Below are positions 1 through 7,989 of a DNA stretch of 25,000 nucleotides, one piece after another (within the stretch, counting starts at the first letter, position 1; each line of letters opens with the position of its first letter). Position numbers and translations under genes: made by a program. The notes beneath the pieces were generated by a model. That model was not told the DNA's origin and did no database searches. It saw only the letters and a program-made list of their open reading frames with translations. Origin of the DNA: Symbiodinium natans (Eukaryota > Sar > Dinophyceae > Suessiales > Symbiodiniaceae); the NCBI GenBank assembly GCA_905221605.1, contig CAJNDS010002224.1, positions 852,523 to 877,522 of the forward strand, in the 5' to 3' direction.

Positions 1-2387
1 TAGCGATTTCCAGAAACGGACAAGGTTCCAGGTTCGGCAGTTGGGTGAGAGCTGTTAGGTTGCCGGTGATGCCAGGATTCTTCGACAGGTGAAGCTCTTT
101 CAGTACCTTCATGGCCTGGCCAAGCTGGAGATTCCCGAACCCTACTAGGAGGTTCATGGGTACTTATGACCACAACTATAGGTCTACTTATAAAATACTT
201 AGGGGAGTTTGGGGGCTTCTAAGTACAGATATAAAAGGGGTTACAAGTACCCATGAACCTCCAAGCATGAGTGATGTAAGAAGTAAAAAGCGTGCCCTTT
301 GGTTGCATCAAGGGTGTAGACAATAACCCATAGCTTGGGATGCTCCCCCTTATACCAAAGTCATTGATAGGGATTAGAATAGGGGCACGACAATCCCCAT
401 GAAGGACTTTTAGTATACGGGCAAACCCTAGCCCCTAAAGAAAGGGATTAAACGCTCCACTGTGCCACTCTGAGCAGCCTCCGCTACTCCTCTCCACCGC
501 AGAACACCCTACACGCCCCCCCCCCCCCCCCCACCCTCTCTGGGTAGAGATACTCTGGGGTTGGGCGAGTTTAAAACCTAACAACCCCATTCCGAGGTTT
601 GGGAATAAACATGAACAAAACGTGCTTCGAGTTAGGGTGGTGCTGAATCACATGTACCCTAAACCCTCTACCCCATACATATAAGGGCCTGACATAATAT
701 CCTGAGATCCCTGTCGCCCAAGACCCGAAACTCTAAACCCCTAGGGTATCTTAGGGTAGCCACGAGGGCTTTTCGTATAGGGCCCTTCATGTGAGAACCC
801 CTACCCTAAGGGTCCATGTACCTTATTATTATATACTTCGACCCAAAAGTCCTTATATTAGGAAGTACTTTAAGGCCCAAGTATTTCATGTACATGGACC
901 CTTAGGGCTACATACCCATTTTTATATCCTATCACACCCAAGGGCCCCTACTTCAGAACCCTGTGTAAGAAAGGTGAGGGACCACGTTCTCAACCCTAAA
1001 CCCTAAACCCTAAACCCTAAACCCTAAACCCTAAACCCTAAATGCCCGGGGGGGGGGGGGGGGGGGGGATTATAGCTTGTTTGGCTTAGCCCACATGGGG
1101 TAGGGCGCCCGAGGCCTACTCGAAAGATTCGGTCCTCGGGCTTCGGGCTTACAAAGGTTTCGGGTTTAGGGTGTAGGGTTTGGGGTTTAGGGTTTAGGGT
1201 TGGGGGTTGAGGGTTAACGGTTTTTGGATTTAGTGTTGAGGGGTTTTTAGCCGTTTCGGGGTCTAGGGTTTGGGGGTTCGGGGCGTTTGGAGGTTTACCT
1301 CCCCCCCCCCCGCGAACCCGAAACCCTAAACCCTAAACCCGAAACGCCTCATTCCCTGAAGTCAAACGGCCTGAAGCCCCCATAGGCTGCCAGCAACTCC
1401 AGTCTCGGAAGCGTGCCTTTGCTAGTTCGCTAGGGTTTAGGGTTTAGGGTTTAGGGTTTAGGGTTTAGGGTTTAGGGTTTAGGGTTTAGGATTTAGAGTT
1501 TAGGGTTTAGGGTTTAGGGGGGGATTCGGGGGTTATCTGGGGTTTAGGGCTTAAGGGGGCTTCAGGGTTTTTGTTGGGGGCTGTTTAGGGTCTGTAGGGT
1601 TCAGGGTTCAGAGCTTAGGGTTCAGGATTTAGGATCCATCGGTTTAGGTTTTAGGTTTTAGGGTTTGGGGTTTAGGGTCCACGGGTTTTAGGGGCTTGAG
1701 GGGCTTTGGAGGTTCTAGTTGGGATGTCCCCCCTTATACTAACAGTCCTTAATAGGGATCATGATGAGGGGGGGGGGGGGGGGTACTACAATTCCTATTA
1801 AGGACCCAAGGTTCTAGGTTGGAACAAGAGAAGCTCTCCGAAAAACCAGGAAAAAAAGCGAGCAAGTCTCGCAGGGTCCTTGTTTGGGGGCAGCAGGAGT
1901 TCGGGTCTGCAAGTTCGCACATACCAGAAAGTGTGCAGCAAACTAGAGGCACTTTCTGCTGCTTCGGGTTTAGGCTTAGGGGTTTTCTGCTTCTTTGCAA
2001 CTGGGGCTCAGAAACTGCAGCTTCGTCATGCCCTTCAGAGCAGAGATGCTCCCAGTCACGTTCGTCCCTGAGAGGCCCAAAGACCACATCCGTGTCATTC
2101 CCTGCAAGGATTTAATGTCTCCAGAGACCCGGGCATTGCCTGGGTTGCTGTTCAGGAACATAAAAAGCGACGCTAAGAACGAGACCATATTGTCACACCG
2201 CCAAGAAACTAAATGCTTGCCATGCTTACGCACATACATACACATAAACATATAGAGCCATGATGCACATGTGCGTATACAAATACAAATATGAAAACAC
2301 ACACATGTATACATATATATATATATGTATGTATATATATATATATGTATGTATATATATATGTATATATATATATATGTACATATG

Positions 2388-2446
<59 letters not shown>

Positions 2447-3909
2447 TGATGCATACATATATATTCATTCATTTATTTCTTGAATAATTAGCATTTAGAA
2501 ATACATACATGTAGAGGTACATGTACATGTACATGTACATGCAAAACACGTCTACATGTGCGCACTCTGGATGGCTAGTCAGAGTTCCTTCAACGGCAAC
2601 CAAGTTGCCCTGAACCTCTAGGCGCACCAGGTGCATGGCCTCCAGACTCACGAGACTCCCTGACACCTCTGGGGCGGACTTTCGCGGGAAGAGAGGGGGG
2701 TGGGAAGGATGAAACAAATACTGTCTATGGGTTAGACGGATCGTAACGGGATTCTAGGGCCTATGGGCGTGAAGACCTTTTTGGAACCCACAACCCAGGC
2801 CTGCGTGTTCCGAAGGAAGATGCTCGACAGCTGCGTTAAGTTCGCTAGGTGCCGTAGGCTTCCAGACACCTGGGTGTTCTGGAGGTAGAGCCTCCTCAAG
2901 CTCTTCAGCTCTTTCAGGCTTTCAAGGCTGCCGGTCACCTGCGACCGCTGCAAGTAAATCTTCTGGAGCTGCCTCATGCCCCGCAAGCTCGCTAGGTTGC
3001 CAGTGATGTTTGTGTCCTGCAGGACAAGTCTGGCAAATGCAGGCCTGACGTCTGTCTGAGCGTATAACGGCTCCTAAACCCTACCCCAAGCCCTAAACCC
3101 TAATCCCTAAACCCTAAATTCTAGCAACTACACCCTAAACCCTGAAAAACCTGAGCCCTGGAAACCCCAGCCTGCAGGGACAGCACTTGTAGATGCTCCA
3201 TGGAACGATCCTTGGCTGACTTCTGAACCCTGGGCCCTAAACCCTCAACCCTCAACCCTAAACCTTAAACCCTAAACCCTAAACCCCAAACCCTAAACCC
3301 AATAAAGGGAAGTAGTTAAAATGTCCCAAGGGCCTACCGAGGATCTAAGGCTCCCAGCGCCGCCAGGTCCCCGCGCAGCTTGGGATTCTCGGCCAAGTCT
3401 AGCACTTGCCTGGGCGTTTAGGGTTTAGGGTTTAGGGTTTGGGGTTTAGGGTTTAGGGTTTAGGGTTTAGGGGTTTAGGGTTTAGGGGTTAGGAAACCCT
3501 AAACCCTAAACCCTGACCCTGAACCCTGGACCCTAAACCAACTGGGGTTTGAGGATTATATGGAAGAATGTCGTGTTTTTGTTTAATGCAAACAGCCGCA
3601 GAACAGCACATTCCAATACTCTTGGGCCCCTGCATGACGGTTTAGGGTTTAGGGTTTAGGGTGTAGGGTTGAGGGCTTCTAAGGGTTTAGGGTTTCAGCC
3701 CCAACACCGTGTCCAGATACAGCCCAAACCCTAAACCCTAAACCCTAAACCCTAAACCCTAAACCCTAAACCCTAAACCCTAAACCCTAAACCCCCCTCA
3801 AGTGGGAGGCCCGAGGCGCAGCTTCTTCAGGGCGCCAAGCTCCCTAGGGAGTTCGCCGGGTAAAACCGTCCGCAGGCGGAGCTTCTTCACATGGCACCTC
3901 TGGTTCAGA
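1..3909 (-). CDS. Leucine-rich-repeat protein gene, partial, multi-exon
   Basis: This minus-strand gene encodes LRR protein and runs off the left edge. The clearest exon, 3016-2801, is 72 codons with no stop and begins [17 protein letters not shown]; it holds three repeats of about 24 residues (LxLQxTxVxGSL). Phase-compatible neighbours are 3409-3352 ([16 protein letters not shown]), 3210-3172 ([11 protein letters not shown]), 2666-2609 ([11 protein letters not shown]) and 2139 to about 2000 ([22 protein letters not shown]). Further LRR pieces are at 3905-3803 ([14 protein letters not shown]), 3722-3693 ([10 protein letters not shown]), 1429-1371 ([12 protein letters not shown]) and 140-1 ([19 protein letters not shown]). 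Joining 3172 to 3016 rebuilds an unbroken repeat (VLSLQ+DTNITGN), as does 2801 to 2666 (RNTQ+VSGSL). Several donors read GC rather than GT (after 2801, 2609, 3172). Introns hold telomere-type tracts and an AT microsatellite. LRR folds usually bind proteins; the partner is unknown. Start, end and the outer exons are unresolved, and a decayed copy is possible. Confidence 0.68.
336..422. mobile_element. Family-1 inverted-repeat element, decayed copy
   Basis: Left arm TTGGGATGCTCCCCCTTATA followed by TGATAGGGATT, and right arm AATCCCCATGAAGGAC then TTTTAGTATA, match the family-1 pattern. The right end no longer reads GGGGGAACATCCC. Confidence 0.7.
774..992. repeat. Family-4 related sequence, interrupted by a family-3 element
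   Basis: CGTATAGGGCCCTT at 774-787 and CTACTTCAGAACCCTGTG at about 949-966 match the two halves of the 22219-22314 element. The family-3 element at 804-907 lies between them, suggesting nested insertion. Homology was judged by eye and is moderate. Confidence 0.5.
804..907. mobile_element. Family-3 inverted-repeat element
   Basis: Perfect 18-bp terminal inverted repeats CCCTAAGGGTCCATGTAC (804-821) and GTACATGGACCCTTAGGG (890-907). The inside includes AAGTACTTTAAGGCCCAAGT. It appears to sit inside family-4 related sequence (about 774-992). Confidence 0.85.
991..1068. repeat. CCCTAAA tract followed by a G homopolymer
   Basis: About seven CCCTAAA units, then ATGCCC and a run of about 20 G. Confidence 0.9.
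1162..1340. repeat. Degenerate G-rich heptamers, a C run, then C-rich heptamers
   Basis: Mixed GGGTTTA, GGGTTTG and GGGTTGA units, a C homopolymer near 1301, then CCCTAAACCCTAAACCC. Confidence 0.8.
1431..1720. repeat. TTTAGGG tract grading into degenerate units
   Basis: About ten clean units (1431-1500) become degenerate (GGGTTCA, GGATTTA) to about 1710. The C-rich strand ends CCCTAG next to an LRR exon at 1429. Confidence 0.88.
1721..1806. mobile_element. Family-1 element, right end lost
   Basis: GGGATGTCCCCCCTTATACT, AACAGTCCTTAATAGGGAT, a G-run loop, then ATTCCTATTAAGGAC; the outer half of the right arm is missing. Similar sequence flanks it (GGTTCTAGTTGG at 1711, GTTCTAGGTTGG at 1811), a possible target duplication. 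Confidence 0.75.
2299..2463. repeat. AT/GTATAT microsatellite
   Basis: About 165 bp of TA repeats with GTA interruptions, inside an intron of the LRR gene. A (GTACAT) repeat follows at about 2518-2541. Long open frames over this stretch are low-complexity artefacts. Confidence 0.92.
3415..3539. repeat. Head-to-head heptamer junction
   Basis: G-rich units (TTTAGGG)n run to about 3493 and switch at TTAGGAAACCCT to C-rich units (CCCTAAA)n. This is the orientation expected of a telomere-telomere fusion. Confidence 0.85.
3723..3795. repeat. CCCTAAA tract
   Basis: Ten near-perfect units between two LRR coding pieces on the minus strand. Its minus-strand TTTAG may be the acceptor of the piece at 3722-3693. 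Confidence 0.92.
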
Positions 3910-3921
3910 AAAAAAACGAGG

Positions 3922-4023
3922 GGTTTAGGGTTTAGGGTTTAGGGTTTAGGGTTTAGGGTTTAGGGTTTAGGGTTCGGGGTTTAGGGGTTCAGGGGTTCAG
4001 GGGTTCAGGGGTTCAGGGGTTCC
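3922..4023. repeat. TTTAGGG tract with a GGGGTTCA octamer array
   Basis: Seven TTTAGGG units followed by four or five GGGGTTCA octamers, a locally expanded variant. Confidence 0.88.
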
Positions 4024-4251
4024 GGGGGATGGGTTTTGGCATTGAGGGCTTTAGGGCTCTTCAAGGGGAGTAGGGGTTTAGGTTTTGACATGGGCTGACG
4101 GCAGAGACCCTACTCGATATCAACCCTATAGTCCCTAACAGGGCGATTGAAATTTAAGAACGTCTCAGTTTGCGCTCTACGACGACACAGAAACGCTAGT
4201 TAATGTCTTGAGGCTCCCAGGCTACCCTACTCGCCAACCTCTAGACATATC

Positions 4252-5150
4252 CTACAACCCGAACCCATCAAGCTCTCTTGTCAGAGAGACGTGTCGTTCT
4301 TGTGGCACGTGATTGCCTTGGTAGCCCAGCAACCGTATTACTATAAGGGCACCCTTTTTTGGGTTTTGGCTATTTTTATAGGGGAACCTTGAACCCAAAA
4401 AAGGGAAAAAGGGTACCACTGGGCTCCCAAGTGTCGCTCCAGCGGCAGTGCTCAGGGTCATGCAGATAGTCCGTCTGGGGAGCGCCGAGCTTCGCAAAGA
4501 TTGCTTGTAGGAGAGGTCCTTCGGTACCTCGAGGTTGCACGTCTAGGGTCTTCCACATGTACGTATGTCTACAGACATATAGTGTATATATATATATAAT
4601 AATAATGATAATAGCAACAATGATAGGTAGTAATAATAGGAAGCTTACTTAGAGTAGCTCTTCTGTTGAGCTGCTTGGGGTTTCGTTTTGGAGAGGTAGG
4701 CTGCATTTCTCCTGTGTTGGTGGTCGAAAGTAGCCACCGTGTTTTCCTGGAGCCCTACGCTCTAAACTTAGTTAGTGTTCAGGTTGGGATGTTCCCCCCT
4801 GAACTAACAGGTTTAGGGTTTAGGGTTTAGGGTTTAGGGTTTAGGGTTTAGGGTTTAGGGTTTAGGGCTTAGGGCTTAGTAGGGATTATAGTACTAATCC
4901 TACTAAGGACTGTTGAACATTGTAAGGTCCAGGCATCATTGGGGGGATGGGGTGCGGAATGGGGGCTTGGGTGGGTAGGGGAAGGGAGGGGTCGAAAGTG
5001 CCCCCACCAAAGCGTTCACAAAGCTGGTGCGCCAATATCTTGCGGTTTCTACGGAAGCCGAACTCACGGTACCAAACATGTCGACGGGTAGAGAACTGCA
5101 GATAAGAAGCAATTTGCCACTCCGGTATGCTCCATCAAGCTGGACGGAAC
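4252..5150 (-). CDS. Unrecognised protein, 3-prime part, four phase-coherent exons
   Basis: Four minus-strand exons join in phase to 131 codons plus a TAG stop: 5150-5068 (SVQLDGAYRSGKLLLI), 4746-4649 (ENTVATFDHQHRRNAAYL), 4568-4417 (MWKTLDVQPRGTEGP, then LLQAIFAKLGAPQTDYLHDP) and 4316-4252 (NHVPQERHVSLTRELDG). The splice sites are good by eye: TTTTGTCAG|G before exon 1, |GTGAGT after it, |GTAAGC after exon 2, CTGTAG| before exon 3. The last intron, 4416-4317 (100 nt), is almost exactly one copy of an inverted-repeat element. The intron between exons 1 and 2 carries a family-1 element with a telomere-type tract inside. The frame stays open upstream to about 5319 (MRLSAELPVYHKHR), which may be an earlier exon or a continuation. 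I recognise no family. It is basic and Gln/Lys-rich in the middle, with no obvious membrane segment. Confidence 0.55.
4317..4431 (-). mobile_element. Family-2 inverted-repeat element, introner-like
   Basis: Ends are CTTGGTAGCCCAGCAACC on the plus strand and its near-complement at the right (CTGGGCTCCCAAG); CACCCTTTTTTGGG pairs with AAAAAAGGGAAAAAGGG inside. Read on the minus strand, GT at 4416 and AG at 4318-4317 bound a 100-nt intron between two open, phase-matched coding segments. Confidence 0.78.
4786..4913. mobile_element. Family-1 element interrupted by a heptamer tract
   Basis: The left arm GGGATGTTCCCCCCTGAACT ends at AACAG (4810), a TTTAGGG tract follows (about 4811-4877), then TAGGGATTATAGTAC, AATCCTACTAAGGACTGTT. 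The tract replaces only the few bases (TCCTTAA) found here in other copies. It lies in an intron of the 4252-5150 gene. Confidence 0.8.
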
Positions 5151-5466
5151 CTGACAAAAGATTAGGGTTGAGGGTTCTAGAGTTCACACAGGGTATGGGG
5201 TAGCCCCCAAACCCAAAAATCGGGACCCTGTGCTTATGGTACACAGGAAGTTCTGCACTGAGCCTCATCTGTCTCCTTCCGTGGCTAAAGTCGGAAACCC
5301 TTCGGCAGTACGGGTACAAGCACGGGCTATTAGGCCTGTTAATCCCCCCAAACCAACCCTACAAAGGGCCTGTTTAAGGGTTGTAGGGTATATCAGCCCA
5401 TGCAGGTAGACTCGAAACACTCTCTATGGCCACATAGTTCACTCAACACTAAACCTTATACCTTAA

Positions 5467-5564
5467 GGGATCTTCCCCCTTATACGAAAAAGTCCTTAAT
5501 GGGGATGACAACACCCTCTATTAGAATCCCTCTTAAGGACTGTTAGTATAAGGGGGAGCATCCC
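5467..5564. mobile_element. Family-1 element with long flanking direct repeats
   Basis: Near-complete copy: GGGATCTTCCCCCTTATAC ... GTCCTTAATGGGGAT ... AATCCCTCTTAAGGACTGTT, AGTATAAGGGGGAGCATCCC. It is bordered by CAACACTAAACCTTATACC (5444-5462) and CAACACTAAATCATATACC (5564-5582), an imperfect 19-bp direct repeat. Confidence 0.85.
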
Positions 5565-5777
5565 AACACTAAATCATATACCCAACTAAACGCAACTAAA
5601 CCCAATGCGTCCGCAAGCCCGAATAAACCTTGAATCATCAAGCCAACTATGCCCACAAAGCCCTAACTAAGCCCCGGAAACAAAGCCTGAGCAGTAAACC
5701 CAGGTCAAACCGATAAGGTCAAATAGACCCAAACTTCTGCACCCTGAACCCTAAGCACGCGTTTAGAGGCGAGGTAT

Positions 5778-5869
5778 GGGATGTTCCCCCTTGTACAGTC
5801 CTTAATAGGGAATATAGTACCCGAGTACAATCCCCGATAAGGACTGTTCATATGAGGGCGGAACATCCC
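5778..5869. mobile_element. Family-1 element
   Basis: GGGATGTTCCCCCTTGTACA, GTCCTTAATAGGGAAT, short loop, ACAATCCCCGATAAGGACTG, and GGCGGAACATCCC at the right end. Full-length hairpin of 92 bp. Confidence 0.85.
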
Positions 5870-5892
5870 AAAATCAGGTCTTTTCTGGGATC

Positions 5893-5969
5893 GGGAAGAA
5901 AGGGGGTGCCACTCCTAAACCCTAAACCCTAAACCCTCAAACAGGGGAACAAGGGGGGCTGCCACTCCT
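5893..5969. repeat. Heptamer tract between direct duplications
   Basis: GGGAAGAAAGGGGGTGCCAC ending TCCT (5893-5916) and GGGAACAAGGGGGGCTGCCA ending CTCCT (5945-5969) bracket three CCCTAAA units. The copies differ by two bases and one indel. Confidence 0.8.
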
Positions 5970-6057
5970 GGCGGGCGACTGTGGGAGCGGGGGGGGGGGG
6001 GGGGAGTTTGGGGTTTTTCTCTGGCTGATCTTCCTACCATGTGCTTCAGAACCTACA

Positions 6058-6063
6058 CCCCCC

Positions 6064-6094
<31 letters not shown>

Positions 6095-6107
6095 AAAAAA
6101 AAAAAAA
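6058..6107. repeat. Poly-C/poly-A compound homopolymer
   Basis: About 26 C followed directly by about 22 A. Assembly or sequencing length error is likely in such runs. Confidence 0.9.
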
Positions 6108-6466
6108 GAATAAAAGTCTTCCTTGTAAGGGTAACCATAGGGATTTGTTCTTCTAATGATTCTACCTATTTTTTGGGTGTTCTTAAACAAATAGTCGTAT
6201 TGTAGATATCAGCAAAGTGCGGTGGCTTGTGAAGAGCTTGCGGCGCCCCAAGAAGCACAAGCCTCACTGTCTGGCGCCAGAACTGACATCTTCCGGTTGG
6301 CCTTCCCATGTCCAGCCTCATCAAAAAAAGAAGGATCAGGTGTGTCAACTTAAAGGAGCGACCCTTGTAAGGGACCTTGGGGGATATTTAGGGGCTATGT
6401 AGGGGTCTCTCCTGGTCCCCCTTAAGTGGGGACTGCATGAGTTGAATTCGATGCAGGGTTTAGGGC

Positions 6467-7361
6467 TTAGGGGGTTAGCTCGGCCAGCGCCTTCGCACAC
6501 AGCTGAGGACACGCTATGGTCATTGCCTGGACCACTTGCCTGAAGCCCACACCCTAAACCCCAAACCCCAAACTCTAAACCCCACAATGTCCCACCCCCC
6601 AGCACCAAACTTCACAACGGCAGAGGGCGCTTTACGCGCGCAGGTAAACAACCTGCCATCGGGATCCCTGGTTTGTCCCAACATTTGGGCCCCTTATACT
6701 AACAGCCATTAAGGACTGTTAATATAAAGGGGGAACATCCCAACCCAAAATGCTTGTGTCAAGCATGTAGGGTTTAGGGTTTAGGGCTTTAGGGTTTTGA
6801 GCGAAAACAGCTCCCCAAAACAAGCTCCGAGCAGATGCGCCCCCGGCACCTGGAATTGGACCCGGGTTCGTGCAAAAAAACACCTTCCATGATGCTCCGA
6901 AAATGGGTGCTTAATTATAATTTCCCCTATATGGCCCTTATGAACCCCAAAGCCTGAGCCCCTTTAGGGTTCATTTCGTCCCAAAGAGCCCTTAAACCCT
7001 AAACCCGAAACCCTAAACCCTAAACCCTAAACCCGAAACCCTAAACCCGAAACCCTAAACCCGAAACCCTAAACCCTAAACCCGAAACCCGAACCCGAAA
7101 CCCCTGAACTTCCAGCCGCCTGGGGCCCCTGGCTACTAGAGGCACCAGAAGATCCTCCTGGCTCCGCTCGGCGCCAGGTAGCAGTACCTGGTCCGGGGAG
7201 CCCAGAAATTAGAAGGTTCTTAAGGGTTTAGGGTTTAGGGTTTAGGGTTTAGGGTTTAGGGTTTAGGGTTTAGGGTTTAGGTTCCAGGGTACTTTAAGGT
7301 TCCCTAACACTCCCGACTCTACTGAGAGGCTCTCTAAGCTTCTCCAAGGTTCCCTAGGTAC
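6467..7361 (-). CDS. LRR-like protein, 3-prime end, four candidate exons
   Basis: Exons 7361-7293 (SLESLSVESGVLGNLK), 7187-7110 (LLPGAERSQEDLLVPLVARG), 6849-6809 (VPGAHLLGACFGEL) and 6539-6467 (QVVQAMTIACPQLCAKALAE) join in phase to 86 codons and a TAA stop. Each acceptor is AG followed by G and each donor is GT. The Leu spacing (SLESLSV, GVLGNLKVLL, RRLEV) resembles degenerate LRRs, so this may be a relative of the LRR gene at the left edge; that link is an inference. Introns contain long heptamer tracts (7222-7281, 6994-7103). The stop codon lies where coding sequence runs into CCCTAA-like DNA, so the 3-prime end may have been set by a tract insertion. The third exon is short and the least certain; its sequence is also open on the plus strand. 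Confidence 0.45.
6687..6741. mobile_element. Family-1 element, minimal hairpin
   Basis: A 55-bp copy lacking the loop: GGGCCCCTTATACTAACAG then CCATTAAGGACTGTTAATAT and AAAGGGGGAACATCCC. The arms pair almost directly, the most compact form of the family here. Confidence 0.8.
6994..7103. repeat. CCCTAAA/CCCGAAA mixed tract
   Basis: CCCTAAA and CCCGAAA units alternate, so a T-to-G variant has been propagated within this tract. It lies in an intron of the 6467-7361 gene. Confidence 0.88.
7222..7281. repeat. TTTAGGG tract
   Basis: About eight perfect units inside the 105-nt intron (7292-7188) of the 6467-7361 gene. Confidence 0.9.
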
Positions 7362-7385
7362 CTACCCCCCCATGAACCCCCCTAT

Positions 7386-7485
7386 ACCCTAAACCCTAAA
7401 CCCCCAACCCCCAAACCCTAAACCCTAAACCCCCAACCCCCAAACCCTAAACCCTAAACCCTAAACCCTAAACCCTAAACCCTAT
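7386..7485. repeat. CCCTAAA tract with a higher-order repeat
   Basis: CCCTAAACCCCCAACCCCCAA is repeated twice before six plain CCCTAAA units. Confidence 0.85.
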
Positions 7486-7696
7486 AAAGAATGGCTGAAC
7501 GTTGACTTAGAGGAAAGTTGGGCCTTCTAGGGTTCAAATTTCAGGGGTTCAGGAGCTCACGGGTTCAGAGGTTCAGGCTGGGTACTTCTAACCGCAGTGT
7601 TGTAGGGTTTAGGGTTTAGGGTTTAGGGTTTAGGGTTTAGGGCTCTACTGATAAGCACCCTAAAGTGGCCTAAGTAGGTGATGAGATGTAGACTTT

Positions 7697-7790
7697 GGGA
7701 TGTGCCTTTTACGAACCGTCCTTGCTAGGGATTATAGCACCCCCCCATTATCATCCTATAAAGGACTTTTAGAAGGAGGGGGAACATCCC
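7697..7790. mobile_element. Family-1 element with 8-bp flanking repeats
   Basis: GGGATGTGCC ... GTCCTTGCTAGGGATT ... CTATAAAGGACTTTTAGAAG, GAGGGGGAACATCCC. GTAGACTT occurs at 7688-7695 and again at 7794-7801, a possible target-site duplication. The family-3 element begins about ten bases further on. Confidence 0.82.
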
Positions 7791-7802
7791 AAAGTAGACT
7801 TA

Positions 7803-7934
7803 CCCTAAGGGTCCATGTACCTAAAAAGGGAATACTTGGGCCTTAAAAGTACCTCCTATTTAGGGACTTGAGAGCCCAAGTACATAACCCTAAACCCTAA
7901 ACCCTAAACCCTAAACCGGTACATGGACCCTTAG
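7803..7934. mobile_element. Family-3 element, inverted, with a heptamer tract in one arm
   Basis: Same 18-bp left end at 7803-7820 and GTACATGGACCCTTAG at 7919-7934. The interior is the reverse complement of the 804-907 copy (ATACTTGGGCCTTAAAAGTA). A CCCTAAA tract (7886-7917) interrupts the right arm between CCCAAGTACAT and GGTACATGG. Confidence 0.82.
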
Positions 7935-7989
7935 ACTTATATTTGGGGTTCGAAGTACCCCACGAACCTCTAGGTAGGGCAAGGGGTTG

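Noticed and set aside
2209-2487. Open frames of Ile/Tyr repeats on both strands
   Set aside because: Translation of the AT microsatellite; only the LRR end (2139 to about 2000) of the longer minus frame is coding-like.
6200-6350. Possible exon on the plus (KVRWLVKSLRRPKKHKPHCL) or minus strand (KANRKMSVLAPDSEACASWG)
   Set aside because: All readings look plausible, none is fixed by splice phase to a neighbour, so no call was made.
6602-6671. Plus-strand island NFTTAEGALRAQ followed by GTAAAC
   Set aside because: Too short and without a phase-matched partner.
6840-6885. GACCCGGGTTCGTGC resembling a tRNA T-arm
   Set aside because: No acceptor stem, D-arm or anticodon arm could be fitted around it.
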